Part shown: positions 33,901 through 40,908 of the stretch, one piece after another | How the letters are laid out: every line of letters begins with the position of its first letter | Numbering within the stretch: the first letter of the stretch is position 1 | Assembly: GCA_017539565.1 (NCBI GenBank) | Contig: JAFYCS010000031.1 | Location: 1 to 58,941, forward strand | Length of the DNA stretch: 58,941 bases | Origin: Lachnospiraceae bacterium | GTDB taxonomy: Bacteria > Bacillota > Clostridia > Lachnospirales > Lachnospiraceae | Reading direction: 5' to 3' | Position numbers and translations under genes: made by a program | Notes under the pieces: model-generated | What the model was told of the DNA's origin: nothing | The model's input: the letters and a program-made list of their open reading frames with translations, nothing else | Database searches by the model: none

Positions 33901-34084
33901 ATTCGGAACCCTGGACCGCAGATCCATAGAGAGTGCTATGGATATACTCGTCAATCTGTCAGGAAAGAGCAAGCTTGTGGGTATAATAAGCCACAGGGAA
34001 GAACTGATGGAAAATATACCACAGCAGATACGTGTCAAAAAAACAAAAGACGGCAGTAAACTTACAATAGAGACCGGTCTGTAA
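30902..34084 (+). CDS. sbcC: SbcC/Rad50 family ATPase
   Basis: A 1060-residue SMC-like protein, close to the usual ~1050. The N-terminal Walker A is GDTGAGKTT (~37-45). A long charged coiled coil of ~700 residues contains the zinc hook CPVCG (C533, C536) at its apex, allowing two complexes to join. The C-terminal lobe has the ABC signature LSGGESFKAS and Walker B LFVDEGFGTLD. With SbcD it makes the ATP-driven nuclease. No frameshift or truncation is visible. The start overlaps the end of sbcD; a terminator was not found before the convergent LysR gene. Confidence 0.95.
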   Translation: MKPIKLIMSAFGPYAAEMPAIDFTRFENKGLFLISGDTGAGKTTVFDAICYALYGETSGKYRDTKNLRSEYAKESTETYVDFYFSHQGKEYHVRRRPEYERKKQRGSGVTTIKENAVLYSGDSAPIEGKTQVNEAIKELLHIDEKQFKQIAMIAQGEFWALLNAKTDDRTKILRTIFRTGGYNNIEYRLKDRMDASYKQKARTEDSIVQYFKDVTIDAGDELAEALTDLQNRAERSGSAWNIEEIIEILNAITESDKKRLKNAEAELETAEKAYEISKGSLATAETNNGFIARLEVLKNKEKELGEKKKETDEKEAVLTRQKLASREINPVFLSWKEKERSVAGVEKQINEKNESVKKAAEDSEQAAIASEEAKKNKAEADKLQKFVNLIEEEKDKYLQRDELKGEIERLKVIADGFSEEERGIEEREKILRDKIGTLRETVKDLKDIPEKLISTKAIGEKYHDLLKTVDSIIDSRIPEMESRRKALEDKQRDYEKAFDAYEKANHDRIEAERILDDCRAGMLAAGLKEGRKCPVCGSVHHPEPAKIPEEAVTEEEFKKLKDKEDRLQQEKSDANTAAVSARSALVSYEEQLRADMIDSLENKLIDITAGNEDTDELVKRIKEAQVVVKEKIKENTGLQNELIRDNKTLLKAEKDLEDAQGKETDLLTRDKEEFANRKQDTITTKAEKEAVLKTLSGLSFDSWENAVTEKDKAEKSQNDIIEHIELSETAKKKADEVLTAERSALETLKKTLAKEKEDEKIKKQELENALKKNKFDSVEDMLGSVLTESEITEADQEINNYKQEVITNKKQLQDAQKDAEGREVIDVISLKEKCDLQQEEVDKKRDAVNTIKNRLKGNEDRLVKIASQEKELEAARKENGICTRLYNLVKGTTGNGKITLEQYIQAAGFDGIIAAANRRLLPMSDGQYELYRQEDSLGKRSNTFLDLEVLDNSTGHRRPVGNLSGGESFKASLSLALGLSDTVSLNLGGIQMDALFVDEGFGTLDRRSIESAMDILVNLSGKSKLVGIISHREELMENIPQQIRVKKTKDGSKLTIETGL

Positions 34085-34094
34085 GACATAGCTG

Positions 34095-34940
34095 TCAGAT
34101 CAGCCCGCGCAGAAGAGCTTTTTTGCTCTTGCGGTAAATGATATAGCTGTTTATGACGGGAGTACGGAAGTCCAGCAGTTTCACTTCGCGGAGTTTCTTT
34201 TCGCGTATATAGGTATCGGCCATATCTTTAGGCAGGAAGGTGTAGTTTTCCTGGTCTATAAGATATGGTACGATCTTCATACAATCATCTATTTCCAGTT
34301 CGAACTGGTGGAATCTGGGGAAGAGTTTTCTGATGTATTGTCCCACGTCCTGAAGTGCGAAATTACACATGAGGTATTTTTCATTTATCAGTTCCTGCTG
34401 GCTTATCCCTCTGCGGTGTTTTTTGTTTTTTATATCGGTTACCAGGATAAGGTTATCACGGTGGAAAAGATCGCAGGTATACGCTGCTTTATTCAGAGGC
34501 AGATAAGTGAAAACTATATCAAGCAGATCATTCTGCAGCTGGTCTATCAGATGATTTGAAAGACCGATGGATATTTTGAGTGAATCTGTGGGATGCTTCT
34601 TCCTGTATTCCATGATAAGGGGAGCCAGATGCCCTTCGTAAATCGAATCGGCACTGCCTATACGCAGGTGGCTGTTAAAGTGACGCACATTGGTTATCTC
34701 TGCCAGTGAGGTCTGGGTAAGCTCAAGTACCTGTTCGGCATACAGCCTGAAGCGTTCGCCTTCTGCTGTGAGCTCTACATTACGGTTAGTCCTGTTAAAG
34801 AGTCTGAGTTTGAGCTCTTTTTCAAGTTCGTTTATACGGTTGGTTACCGTTGACTGTGCCACAAACATCTGGTTTGCAGTACGTGTAAAATTCTTTGTAG
34901 AAGCTAGCGTTATAAAGGTGTTTAAGCTTTCTATATCCAT
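34095..34940 (-). CDS. LysR-family transcriptional regulator
   Basis: A 281-residue LysR regulator. The N-terminal winged helix (1-60) shows MDIESLNTFITLASTKNFT, then QSTVTNRINELEKELKLRLF; the rest is a periplasmic-binding-like effector domain ending about 275. It is divergent from the (Re)-citrate-synthase-type gene, and the intergenic region has a T-N11-A dyad, so it probably controls that gene and itself. The effector is unknown, perhaps a metabolite of the citrate/glutamate route. GAGAGG precedes ATG 34940. It is shorter than most LysR (about 300), but the frame is complete. Confidence 0.9.
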   Translation of the reverse strand: MDIESLNTFITLASTKNFTRTANQMFVAQSTVTNRINELEKELKLRLFNRTNRNVELTAEGERFRLYAEQVLELTQTSLAEITNVRHFNSHLRIGSADSIYEGHLAPLIMEYRKKHPTDSLKISIGLSNHLIDQLQNDLLDIVFTYLPLNKAAYTCDLFHRDNLILVTDIKNKKHRRGISQQELINEKYLMCNFALQDVGQYIRKLFPRFHQFELEIDDCMKIVPYLIDQENYTFLPKDMADTYIREKKLREVKLLDFRTPVINSYIIYRKSKKALLRGLI

Positions 34941-34964
34941 ATGTATCCCTCTCCGTTTTTATCT

Positions 34965-34985
34965 ATTATTCGAAAAACGAATCAT
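34965..34985. promoter_or_regulatory. LysR-type dyad (T-N11-A) in the divergent intergenic region
   Basis: ATTATTCG (34965-34972) and CGAATCAT (34978-34985) are inverted repeats of 8 bp with one mismatch around AAAAA. This fits the T-N11-A rule for LysR binding sites. It lies 20 bp upstream of the -35 of the divergent metabolic gene and 25 bp from the LysR start codon. Confidence 0.65.
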
Positions 34986-35004
34986 AATTATCTATATTAT
35001 TCAT

Positions 35005-35033
35005 TTTACACATAATAACATATCTGATATAAA
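35005..35033 (+). promoter_or_regulatory. SigA promoter of the (Re)-citrate-synthase-type gene
   Basis: TTTACA (35005-35010), 17 bp, TATAAA (35028-35033). The leader is about 22 bases with AAGGAGG before the ATG. The LysR dyad is centred about 65 bp upstream of the start site, a usual activator position. Confidence 0.65.
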
Positions 35034-35061
35034 TTGTAAAAGTGTTAAGGAGGAAAGAGTT

Positions 35062-36423
35062 ATGCGTGAAATAGCCCTCAGCAATAAGACCTATAAACTG
35101 GAGCAGGATCCTTATATGTATCGCCTGCAGGATGTTGAAAAGCCCGAGCTTTTCAGGGAAATGTTCCCGTACACCGAAACACCTAAGATAGCCTTTAACT
35201 ATCGCCGTGTTCCGGAACAGATGCCGGAGGATATATTTATAACGGATACATCATTCAGGGATGGCCAGCAGTCAAGGGCTCCTTATACCACGGAGCAGAT
35301 GGTCCATATATATAAGCTTTTGCATGAACTGGGCGGTCCCAACGGTATGATCCGTCAGACCGAATTCTTTGCATACTCTGAAAAAGACAGGAAGGCCATT
35401 GAGAAGTGTATGGAGCTGGGATACGAATTTCCTGAGATCACTACATGGATCAGGGCATCAAAGAAGGATTTTGAACTGGTCAGATCCATCGGGGTAAAGG
35501 AAACGGGTATACTCGTAAGCTGCTCCGATTATCATATATTTGAGAAGATGGGACTGACACGCAAAGAGGCGCTTGATAAATATCTTGGGATAGTGTCGGA
35601 CTGCATCGAGGCGGGGCTGCGTCCCAGATGTCATTTTGAAGATATAACCAGAGCTGATTTCTACGGCTTTGTGGTACCTTTTGCCAATAAGCTGATGGAG
35701 CTGTCTGCCGACAGCGGAGTACCGGTCAAGATCCGTGCCTGTGATACCATGGGATACGGGGTGCCTTATCCCGGCGCTGCAATGCCCAGGAGTGTATCAG
35801 GCATTATATACGGTCTGCAGCATTATTCGGGTGTTCCCTCCGAGATGATAGAGTGGCATGGTCACAACGATTTCTATAAGGGAGTGGTAAATGCCACTAC
35901 TGCATGGATGTACGGTGCATCTGCGGTAAACTGTTCACTTCTGGGGATCGGGGAGCGTACAGGTAACGTACCTCTTGAGGCCATGGTATTTGAATATGCA
36001 TCACTGCGCGGTCATTTAAACGGCATGAATACTCAGAAGATAACCGAGATCGCGGAATACATACAGCGTGAGACCAACTATGATATTCCGCCCATGACGC
36101 CCTTTGTAGGAGCAAACTTTAACCTTACCAGGGCCGGTATCCATGCTGACGGTATGATGAAGAATCCGGAGATATATAATATCTTTGACACCGGGGCAAT
36201 CTTAAACCGTCCGCCAAGGGTGTCGGTTACAAATACCTCCGGCGTGGCAGGTGTAGCCTTCTGGGTAAATGAACACAGGAAGATGAAGGGGGAGGAAGCC
36301 CTTGAAAAAAATGATCCTGTAGTTCAGAAGATATATGACTGGGTGGTATCGGAATATGATGCCGGAAGGATCACTCTTATCAGTGATGAGGAGCTTACGG
36401 ATAAGTATAACGAGGCCGTATAA
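35062..36423 (+). CDS. DRE-TIM acyltransferase, probably (Re)-citrate synthase
   Basis: A 453-residue enzyme of the isopropylmalate/homocitrate synthase superfamily. It shows the metal/substrate motifs TDTSFRDGQQS, HFEDITRAD, HGHND (HxHxD) and LLGIGERTGN. The family joins acetyl-CoA to a 2-oxoacid. Clostridia that lack normal citrate synthase use a (Re)-citrate synthase from this superfamily, and this protein's length and sequence style match that group; a citramalate or homocitrate synthase is the alternative. It lacks the C-terminal allosteric LeuA domain. Databases often mislabel this group as a histone methyltransferase. AAGGAGG precedes ATG 35062; earlier in-frame starts lie in the promoter. 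A divergent LysR gene is adjacent. Confidence 0.75.
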   Translation: MREIALSNKTYKLEQDPYMYRLQDVEKPELFREMFPYTETPKIAFNYRRVPEQMPEDIFITDTSFRDGQQSRAPYTTEQMVHIYKLLHELGGPNGMIRQTEFFAYSEKDRKAIEKCMELGYEFPEITTWIRASKKDFELVRSIGVKETGILVSCSDYHIFEKMGLTRKEALDKYLGIVSDCIEAGLRPRCHFEDITRADFYGFVVPFANKLMELSADSGVPVKIRACDTMGYGVPYPGAAMPRSVSGIIYGLQHYSGVPSEMIEWHGHNDFYKGVVNATTAWMYGASAVNCSLLGIGERTGNVPLEAMVFEYASLRGHLNGMNTQKITEIAEYIQRETNYDIPPMTPFVGANFNLTRAGIHADGMMKNPEIYNIFDTGAILNRPPRVSVTNTSGVAGVAFWVNEHRKMKGEEALEKNDPVVQKIYDWVVSEYDAGRITLISDEELTDKYNEAV

Positions 36424-36437
36424 CGGTCCGGCATGTT

Positions 36438-36466
36438 TTGCGTTTTTTCTTATAATATAGTATAAT
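36438..36466 (+). promoter_or_regulatory. SigA promoter of the zinc-ribbon membrane protein gene
   Basis: TTGCGT (36438-36443), 17 bp, TATAAT (36461-36466). It starts transcription near 36473, inside the left arm of the hairpin described next. Confidence 0.7.
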
Positions 36467-36469
36467 TTT

Positions 36470-36500
36470 CAGTGCGTGTCATACGGCACGCACTGTTTGT
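36470..36500 (+). terminator. Strong hairpin with short T-tail
   Basis: CAGTGCGTG (36470-36478) and CACGCACTG (36487-36495) form a perfect 9-bp stem with an 8-base loop, followed by TTTGT. It can terminate transcription from the upstream metabolic gene. Because it overlaps the predicted start of the next transcript, it may also fold at that mRNA's 5' end. Confidence 0.6.
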
Positions 36501-36542
36501 ATATGTTTCAGCGTATCCATGGTTTTTGAGGAGAACAGAGCA

Positions 36543-37418
36543 ATGCCGATGGTTAAAGCACAATGCACAAACTGCGGAGGAGCACTGGAAGTGGACAACA
36601 GCAAAGATGCTGCTGTATGTCCTTTTTGCAATACGCCTTATATAATAGAGAAGGCGATCAATCAATACAATATATCAAATACTTATCACATCGAAAATGC
36701 AGTGTTCGAAAGCGATGACTCGGAGGATAAGCTTTTAAAGAGGGGAACAGCGCAGCTTGAGATGAAGGAGTACAGCGATGCCTCAAAAACTTTCCGTAAG
36801 ATGACGAAGATGTATCCGGAGAATTACAGAGGCTGGATGGGGCTGAGTCTGGCAGAATCCGTAAAGAATACGAAGGCAGAGGAAAGTGATGATATTATGA
36901 AGTATCGCCGGAACGCGCTTAAGCAATGCCCCGAACAGGATAAAGCAGATCTTAAGAACATGTATGTCCGTGCAGAAGAACGTATTGATATCTTATCTGC
37001 AGAGATACAGAAACTGGAAACGCAGCTGAACAAAGACAGCGAAGGCCTGAAAGAGGCGAGATACAAACTGGATCATCACGATAAGTGTTATGCAAGGAGC
37101 AGGACACTTAAGCTGATAAGTGTTATCATGATGTTGTTTTCCGTGGCACTGTTTGTCGCAAGTATAATATTGGGTAAACTGAGCCTTATCCCGGCGGTAG
37201 GTTTCGGAGCGGTCTTCATCGCCGGTATCCTGCTGCTGAAGTATGCTGCGGATCTGGGAGAAGTAGAGAACTCTTCGATACATTATGCTAATGAGGAAGA
37301 AAATCTGAAAAGGGCGATAGATATGACACAGAGCCGCCTGGATGAGTTAAAAAAACAGCGGGATGCCGTTAATGGCGGTGAAACCATGGAGTATTATCTG
37401 GCGGTGCTGAAAGGCTGA
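36543..37418 (+). CDS. Zinc-ribbon, coiled-coil, two-TM protein of unknown function
   Basis: A 291-residue protein with a four-cysteine zinc ribbon at the N-terminus (CTNCGGALEV, CPFCNTPYII). A helical TPR-like region at about 65-130 (ALKQCPEQDKADLKN and similar) and a coiled coil around 155-185 follow. Two membrane helices sit near 198-245 and a short coiled tail ends the protein. It should be anchored in the membrane with both ends cytoplasmic. ATG 36543 follows GGAG by nine bases. Domain order is the reverse of the zinc-ribbon protein at 27900. Function unknown; it precedes two membrane-anchored surface proteins. Confidence 0.7.
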   Translation: MPMVKAQCTNCGGALEVDNSKDAAVCPFCNTPYIIEKAINQYNISNTYHIENAVFESDDSEDKLLKRGTAQLEMKEYSDASKTFRKMTKMYPENYRGWMGLSLAESVKNTKAEESDDIMKYRRNALKQCPEQDKADLKNMYVRAEERIDILSAEIQKLETQLNKDSEGLKEARYKLDHHDKCYARSRTLKLISVIMMLFSVALFVASIILGKLSLIPAVGFGAVFIAGILLLKYAADLGEVENSSIHYANEEENLKRAIDMTQSRLDELKKQRDAVNGGETMEYYLAVLKG

Positions 37419-37457
37419 ATTATCGGCCAATGATAAAAAAATGGGGAGGAGACCGAC

Positions 37458-38381
37458 ATGAATGAATATATGCCGGATCCCGGGTATAGGCAGGGAATGC
37501 CGGATACTGCGGGCAATGTAGTTAAGTCGCGTATAAGGTATATGAATATTATCCTGACTGTAATGCTGGCGGTGATCATTATCGCAAGTATTGTAGTGGG
37601 GGTCATTATACTGGGGATAAGCAATGAGAATCAAAGAGCCGGAGGCTTGCTGAAACTGCTTCATGAAAGCCTGAACAACATTGAGGGTGATATCTATGAT
37701 ATCTCATATAATGCGGATGATATAAAAGATCAAAGGAGCGATACTTCCACAGGGGTAACGAATTATATTCCTTCGTGGGATGATGAAGTCCGCAAGCCGG
37801 TAATATATCTGTATGCCGGTGAGGCATCGGAAAACCTGCATGTGGAGCTGATTCTTGATGATGCAGATATGATAAGCATGTGGCCGGAAGCCGTGCAGAA
37901 CGGCAATGAATACAGCTGGGACGTATGCGCTGCGGATGACGGGACCATATTTGATAAGACCGGGAATGAATATTCATACCTTTTCTGGGAAGCGGACAGA
38001 TACGGAGATCATTCATTCGATGAAGGCTTTTGCGTGGCAGGCAGCGATACGGCTGAGTTTTTGAGAGATACTCTTGCAGAGATGGGGCTTACTCCTAAGG
38101 AATATAACGAGTTCATAGTATACTGGCTGCCATTGATGCAGGATAATGCATATAACCTGATCACATTTGAAGGGATAGATCCTGATGATGCTTATAATTC
38201 ACGGTTTAAGCTGAGTGTTACGGATGATGAAGGTAATAAAGCGGATTCTGTGCTGCGTATAATGATGATATGGAAAGCATCGGAGGAGAAGGTTGAGATA
38301 AAGCCTCAGGAATTTGACGGATTTGAGCGTAACGGGTTAACAGTGGTTGAATGGGGCGGAGCTGAAGTTGCCGGAAGATGA
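37458..38381 (+). CDS. Membrane-anchored surface protein, paralogue 1
   Basis: A 307-residue protein with a short cytoplasmic tail (starts MNEYMPD), a membrane helix at about 30-55, a coiled stalk and a large acidic extracellular domain (about 110-305). The domain has a run of distinctive motifs: RKPVIYLY, SMWPEAVQNG, EYSYLFWEADRYGDHS, GFCVAGSDTAEFL, EYNEFIVYWLP, NAYNLITF and VVEWGGAEV. The neighbouring gene encodes a protein with nearly the same series, so the two arose by tandem duplication. The same KPVxYLY-type domain occurs in many bacteria as uncharacterised proteins. Function unknown. Confidence 0.75.
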   Translation: MNEYMPDPGYRQGMPDTAGNVVKSRIRYMNIILTVMLAVIIIASIVVGVIILGISNENQRAGGLLKLLHESLNNIEGDIYDISYNADDIKDQRSDTSTGVTNYIPSWDDEVRKPVIYLYAGEASENLHVELILDDADMISMWPEAVQNGNEYSWDVCAADDGTIFDKTGNEYSYLFWEADRYGDHSFDEGFCVAGSDTAEFLRDTLAEMGLTPKEYNEFIVYWLPLMQDNAYNLITFEGIDPDDAYNSRFKLSVTDDEGNKADSVLRIMMIWKASEEKVEIKPQEFDGFERNGLTVVEWGGAEVAGR

Positions 38382-38409
38382 TCCGGACAGAACGAAAGGA
38401 GATAAAATA

Positions 38410-39369
38410 ATGAACGAATATATGCAGGATACTGATTACACAAATAATGCAATGCCCGGCATGGGTGGTTCATCGGATATAGAAAAGGGACTTAAATATG
38501 CAAATGTCATACTTACCATCCTGCTGGCAGCAGTTGTGATAGCTGGCGGTGTGTTTATAGCAATATTAGTGCGCATTAACAAGGATGTTACAAAGAATTC
38601 AAAGGAGATCGTGTCTATAAGTAAAGATCTTTCATCTGTGGAAAATGAGGTATCACGCATTTCCAGAACAGTTGAAGATATACTTGAGCAGGGCTGTACC
38701 GGAAATAATAACACCGGCAGCAATGATCCGGATGATCCCTATGATCCTTATTGGCCTGAATATGGTGTGGAGAAGCCTGTTCTTTATCTGTATAATGATA
38801 CGGCTAAGGGTGATGTGCATGTAGAACTGACTGTAATGGATTCGGATATGCTCAGCATGTGGCCGGCAGCAGATGATATAGAGGCAGATGTATACAGCTG
38901 GGATGTTAAGGCTGATACGGACGGTACTTTATATGACGCAGACGGAAACGAATATTCATATATCTTCTGGGAAGCATCAGATTATGGTGAGTTTACCTTT
39001 GATAAAGGTTTCTGTGTGGCGGGAAGCGATACCGCTGAATTCCTCAGGACCACACTGGCTGAGATAGGACTTACACCTAAGGAGTATAATGAGTTTATAG
39101 TTTACTGGATGCCCAGGATGCAGGGGAATGCATATAACCTGATCACCTTTAAGGGGATTGATCCTTCTGATGAGTATAATGAGAAATATGCACTCAGTGT
39201 AAAGGATGCCGAAGGAAATGAAGCTGATTCAGTACTGCGGGTTATGATGGCGTGGAAAGCAGTTGACGAAGCTGTAGAGATCGAAGCACAGGAGTTTGAT
39301 GGCTTTGAGCGAAACGGCTTTACCGTGGTCGAATGGGGCGGTACCGAGATCACTGCTATATCTGATTGA
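38410..39369 (+). CDS. Membrane-anchored surface protein, paralogue 2
   Basis: A 319-residue paralogue of the preceding protein. It has the same MNEYMQD start, a membrane helix (about 31-57), a longer coiled-coil stalk (SKEIVSISKDLSSVENEV) and the same domain: EKPVLYLY, DSDMLSMWPAADD, EYSYIFWEASDYGEFT, GFCVAGSDTAEFL, EFIVYWMP, NAYNLITF and VVEWGGTEI. AAAGGAG precedes ATG 38410. The Asp/Pro/Tyr-rich DPDDPYDPYWPE linker is unusual. Its last 14 bases overlap the convergent lipoprotein gene. Duplicates may differ in binding partner. Confidence 0.75.
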   Translation: MNEYMQDTDYTNNAMPGMGGSSDIEKGLKYANVILTILLAAVVIAGGVFIAILVRINKDVTKNSKEIVSISKDLSSVENEVSRISRTVEDILEQGCTGNNNTGSNDPDDPYDPYWPEYGVEKPVLYLYNDTAKGDVHVELTVMDSDMLSMWPAADDIEADVYSWDVKADTDGTLYDADGNEYSYIFWEASDYGEFTFDKGFCVAGSDTAEFLRTTLAEIGLTPKEYNEFIVYWMPRMQGNAYNLITFKGIDPSDEYNEKYALSVKDAEGNEADSVLRVMMAWKAVDEAVEIEAQEFDGFERNGFTVVEWGGTEITAISD

Positions 39370-39817
39370 AGTCAAATACCAGTTTTTCACCGTCAAAAAC
39401 AGAGTATTTTACATTTACGGTCGGATAATTGTCTTTATTGAATTCGTGACTGGAATACCAGGGACCTTCACCGATAAAGTCTATATCGACCTGTTCAAAT
39501 TCGTATGAGGGGGTATCTGCCTGCTCCCATTCATAATCATTCAATAGTCTTTCGGCTTCTTCATCGGTAAGATAAACGATACCCCTGAATCTGTATTCGG
39601 TGGGGCCGATGGAGCGGCCGCCCCAATCGTTATAGACCTGTTCATATATGATATGGTCGTAATCCTGTACAGCATCCATATAGTGTTCCATTAACCAGGT
39701 ATTATTGTACAGAGTAACGACTGTTTTCGGTTCCTTTTTAGGCCCGCATGCAGACATAAATAAACATGACGATACCAGGGCAGTGATCAATGTATATTTT
39801 AATGATCTGCACTTCAT
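39356..39817 (-). CDS. Small lipoprotein of unknown function
   Basis: A 153-residue lipoprotein. The signal peptide ends in MSAC, making C24 the anchor. The mature part is acidic with many Tyr, Trp and Asp (WLMEHYMDAVQDYDHIIYEQ, then YNDWGGRSIGPTEY) and a C-terminal segment beginning VKYSVFDGEKLVFDF. I know no family. AGGAAAG precedes ATG 39817. It runs against the surface-protein pair and shares its 3' end by 14 bp. Confidence 0.7.
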   Translation of the reverse strand: MKCRSLKYTLITALVSSCLFMSACGPKKEPKTVVTLYNNTWLMEHYMDAVQDYDHIIYEQVYNDWGGRSIGPTEYRFRGIVYLTDEEAERLLNDYEWEQADTPSYEFEQVDIDFIGEGPWYSSHEFNKDNYPTVNVKYSVFDGEKLVFDFNQI

Positions 39818-39910
39818 ATATTCTTTCCTCCGATAACTGTTTGCTTTATTCCGCTTATTCTATCACAGAAACACTATAACGAAAAGATGATATACATACA
39901 AGACAGTCCA

Positions 39911-39939
39911 TTTCCAAAGGGAGGCGGGAATAGTATAAT
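39911..39939 (+). promoter_or_regulatory. SigA-like promoter of the XRE regulator gene
   Basis: TTTCCA (39911-39916), 17 bp, TATAAT (39934-39939). The leader is about 150 bases. It holds a small hairpin TGTTAC-GGAGA-GTAACA (39979-39995) and a second TGTTAC at 40000-40005, which could form an alternative pairing. Confidence 0.5.
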
Positions 39940-40096
39940 ATGAATGTATTCCGGCCCGGAAGCGGGAAAAATAAGGGATGTTACGGAGAGTAACAGCCTT
40001 GTTACAGAGCGTTTCTTGCGATTCTGAACAGAACGGTCATATGATGAAGGTACAGAAAACCGCTGATGGCGGAAATACAAAAAGGAGGTCATCATT

Positions 40097-40705
40097 ATGA
40101 CATTTGGAGAAAAGCTGAAAGAAGCAAGAGTAAAGGCAGGTTTATCCCAGGAGGAGCTTTCACAGAGGCTGAGTGTATCACGAAGTGCCGTGGCAAAGTG
40201 GGAGACCGATAGAGGTATGCCGGATGTGGCAAATCTTAAGGCTCTGGCCGGACTGCTTGATGTGAGTGTGGATTATCTTCTGGATGACGAAAACACTCTG
40301 GACCTGTCGGTTATCAGGGAGCCGGTGGATCTTAAGGGGGAGAAAGGGCTTATAAAGAAGGCCAAGGCGAAAGATGCTCTTGTCAGAGAAAAGTTTTCCG
40401 GATATGCGGTCTACCCTCTTTCCGCTACAAAGAAGCTGAGCAAAACAGAAAAGCTAAGGGATGATGCGATGATGTTGTTCACGGCATTCCTTCCGGGTAT
40501 AGGCTGTTTTGACAGCGGTACTGATATCGTAAATGCGCTGGAAAACCTGAACAATACTTTTTACCTTGCGGAGAACGATAAAAAGCAGTTTTTTATCGTT
40601 GTCAGCGATGAATTTATGGAAATACGGCAGGTAGCAGCACGGATAAGCGGCAAAAAGTTTGAGATCGGGGATTATAAGCTGGTAAAGGTGCAGAAACCTC
40701 TGTAA
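40097..40705 (+). CDS. XRE-family helix-turn-helix regulator with unknown C-terminal domain
   Basis: A 202-residue regulator. The first ~65 residues are a Cro/C1-type helix-turn-helix (FGEKLKEARVKAGLSQEELS, LSVSRSAVAKWETDRGMPD). The rest (about 75-200) is a mixed alpha/beta domain with MMLFTAFLPGIGCFDSGTDI and DYKLVKVQKPL, not recognised. AAAGGAGG precedes the ATG. There is no adjacent toxin or phage gene, so it is not an obvious antitoxin or prophage repressor. It lies upstream of, and in the same direction as, the CIRCE-hsp20 unit, but that gene has its own promoter. Confidence 0.85.
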   Translation: MTFGEKLKEARVKAGLSQEELSQRLSVSRSAVAKWETDRGMPDVANLKALAGLLDVSVDYLLDDENTLDLSVIREPVDLKGEKGLIKKAKAKDALVREKFSGYAVYPLSATKKLSKTEKLRDDAMMLFTAFLPGIGCFDSGTDIVNALENLNNTFYLAENDKKQFFIVVSDEFMEIRQVAARISGKKFEIGDYKLVKVQKPL

Positions 40706-40747
40706 AACCTGTAAAAAAGCCGGTTCACAAAATGTTCACAAAAATTG

Positions 40748-40774
40748 TTAGCACTCATGCTTGACGAGTGCTAA
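40748..40774. promoter_or_regulatory. CIRCE operator (HrcA binding site)
   Basis: TTAGCACTC (40748-40756), nine bases, GAGTGCTAA (40766-40774): an exact match to the CIRCE heat-shock operator. It overlaps the -35 of the hsp20 promoter, so the HrcA repressor would shut the gene off until heat or unfolded protein relieves it. No hrcA gene is in the window. Confidence 0.95.
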
Positions 40775-40789
40775 CAATCGAGTTATTAT
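40761..40789 (+). promoter_or_regulatory. SigA promoter of hsp20
   Basis: TTGACG (40761-40766), 17 bp, TATTAT (40784-40789). Transcription should begin near 40796, giving a leader of about 110 bases before ATG 40909, with AGAAGGAGG as ribosome site. Confidence 0.8.
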
Positions 40790-40908
40790 AGGGACAGTTC
40801 AAGGGAAGAGGAGCCCGGAACAATATTAAGAAATAAAAATACAGACACAGGCAACCGGACAGGACAAGGTGTTCTGCATACGGACCTTATAAGAAGGAGG
40901 AATGACTT

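Noticed and set aside
34690-35061. N-terminal extension of the (Re)-citrate-synthase-type frame
   Set aside because: It crosses the divergent LysR gene and the promoter; the ribosome site at 35049-35055 marks ATG 35062.
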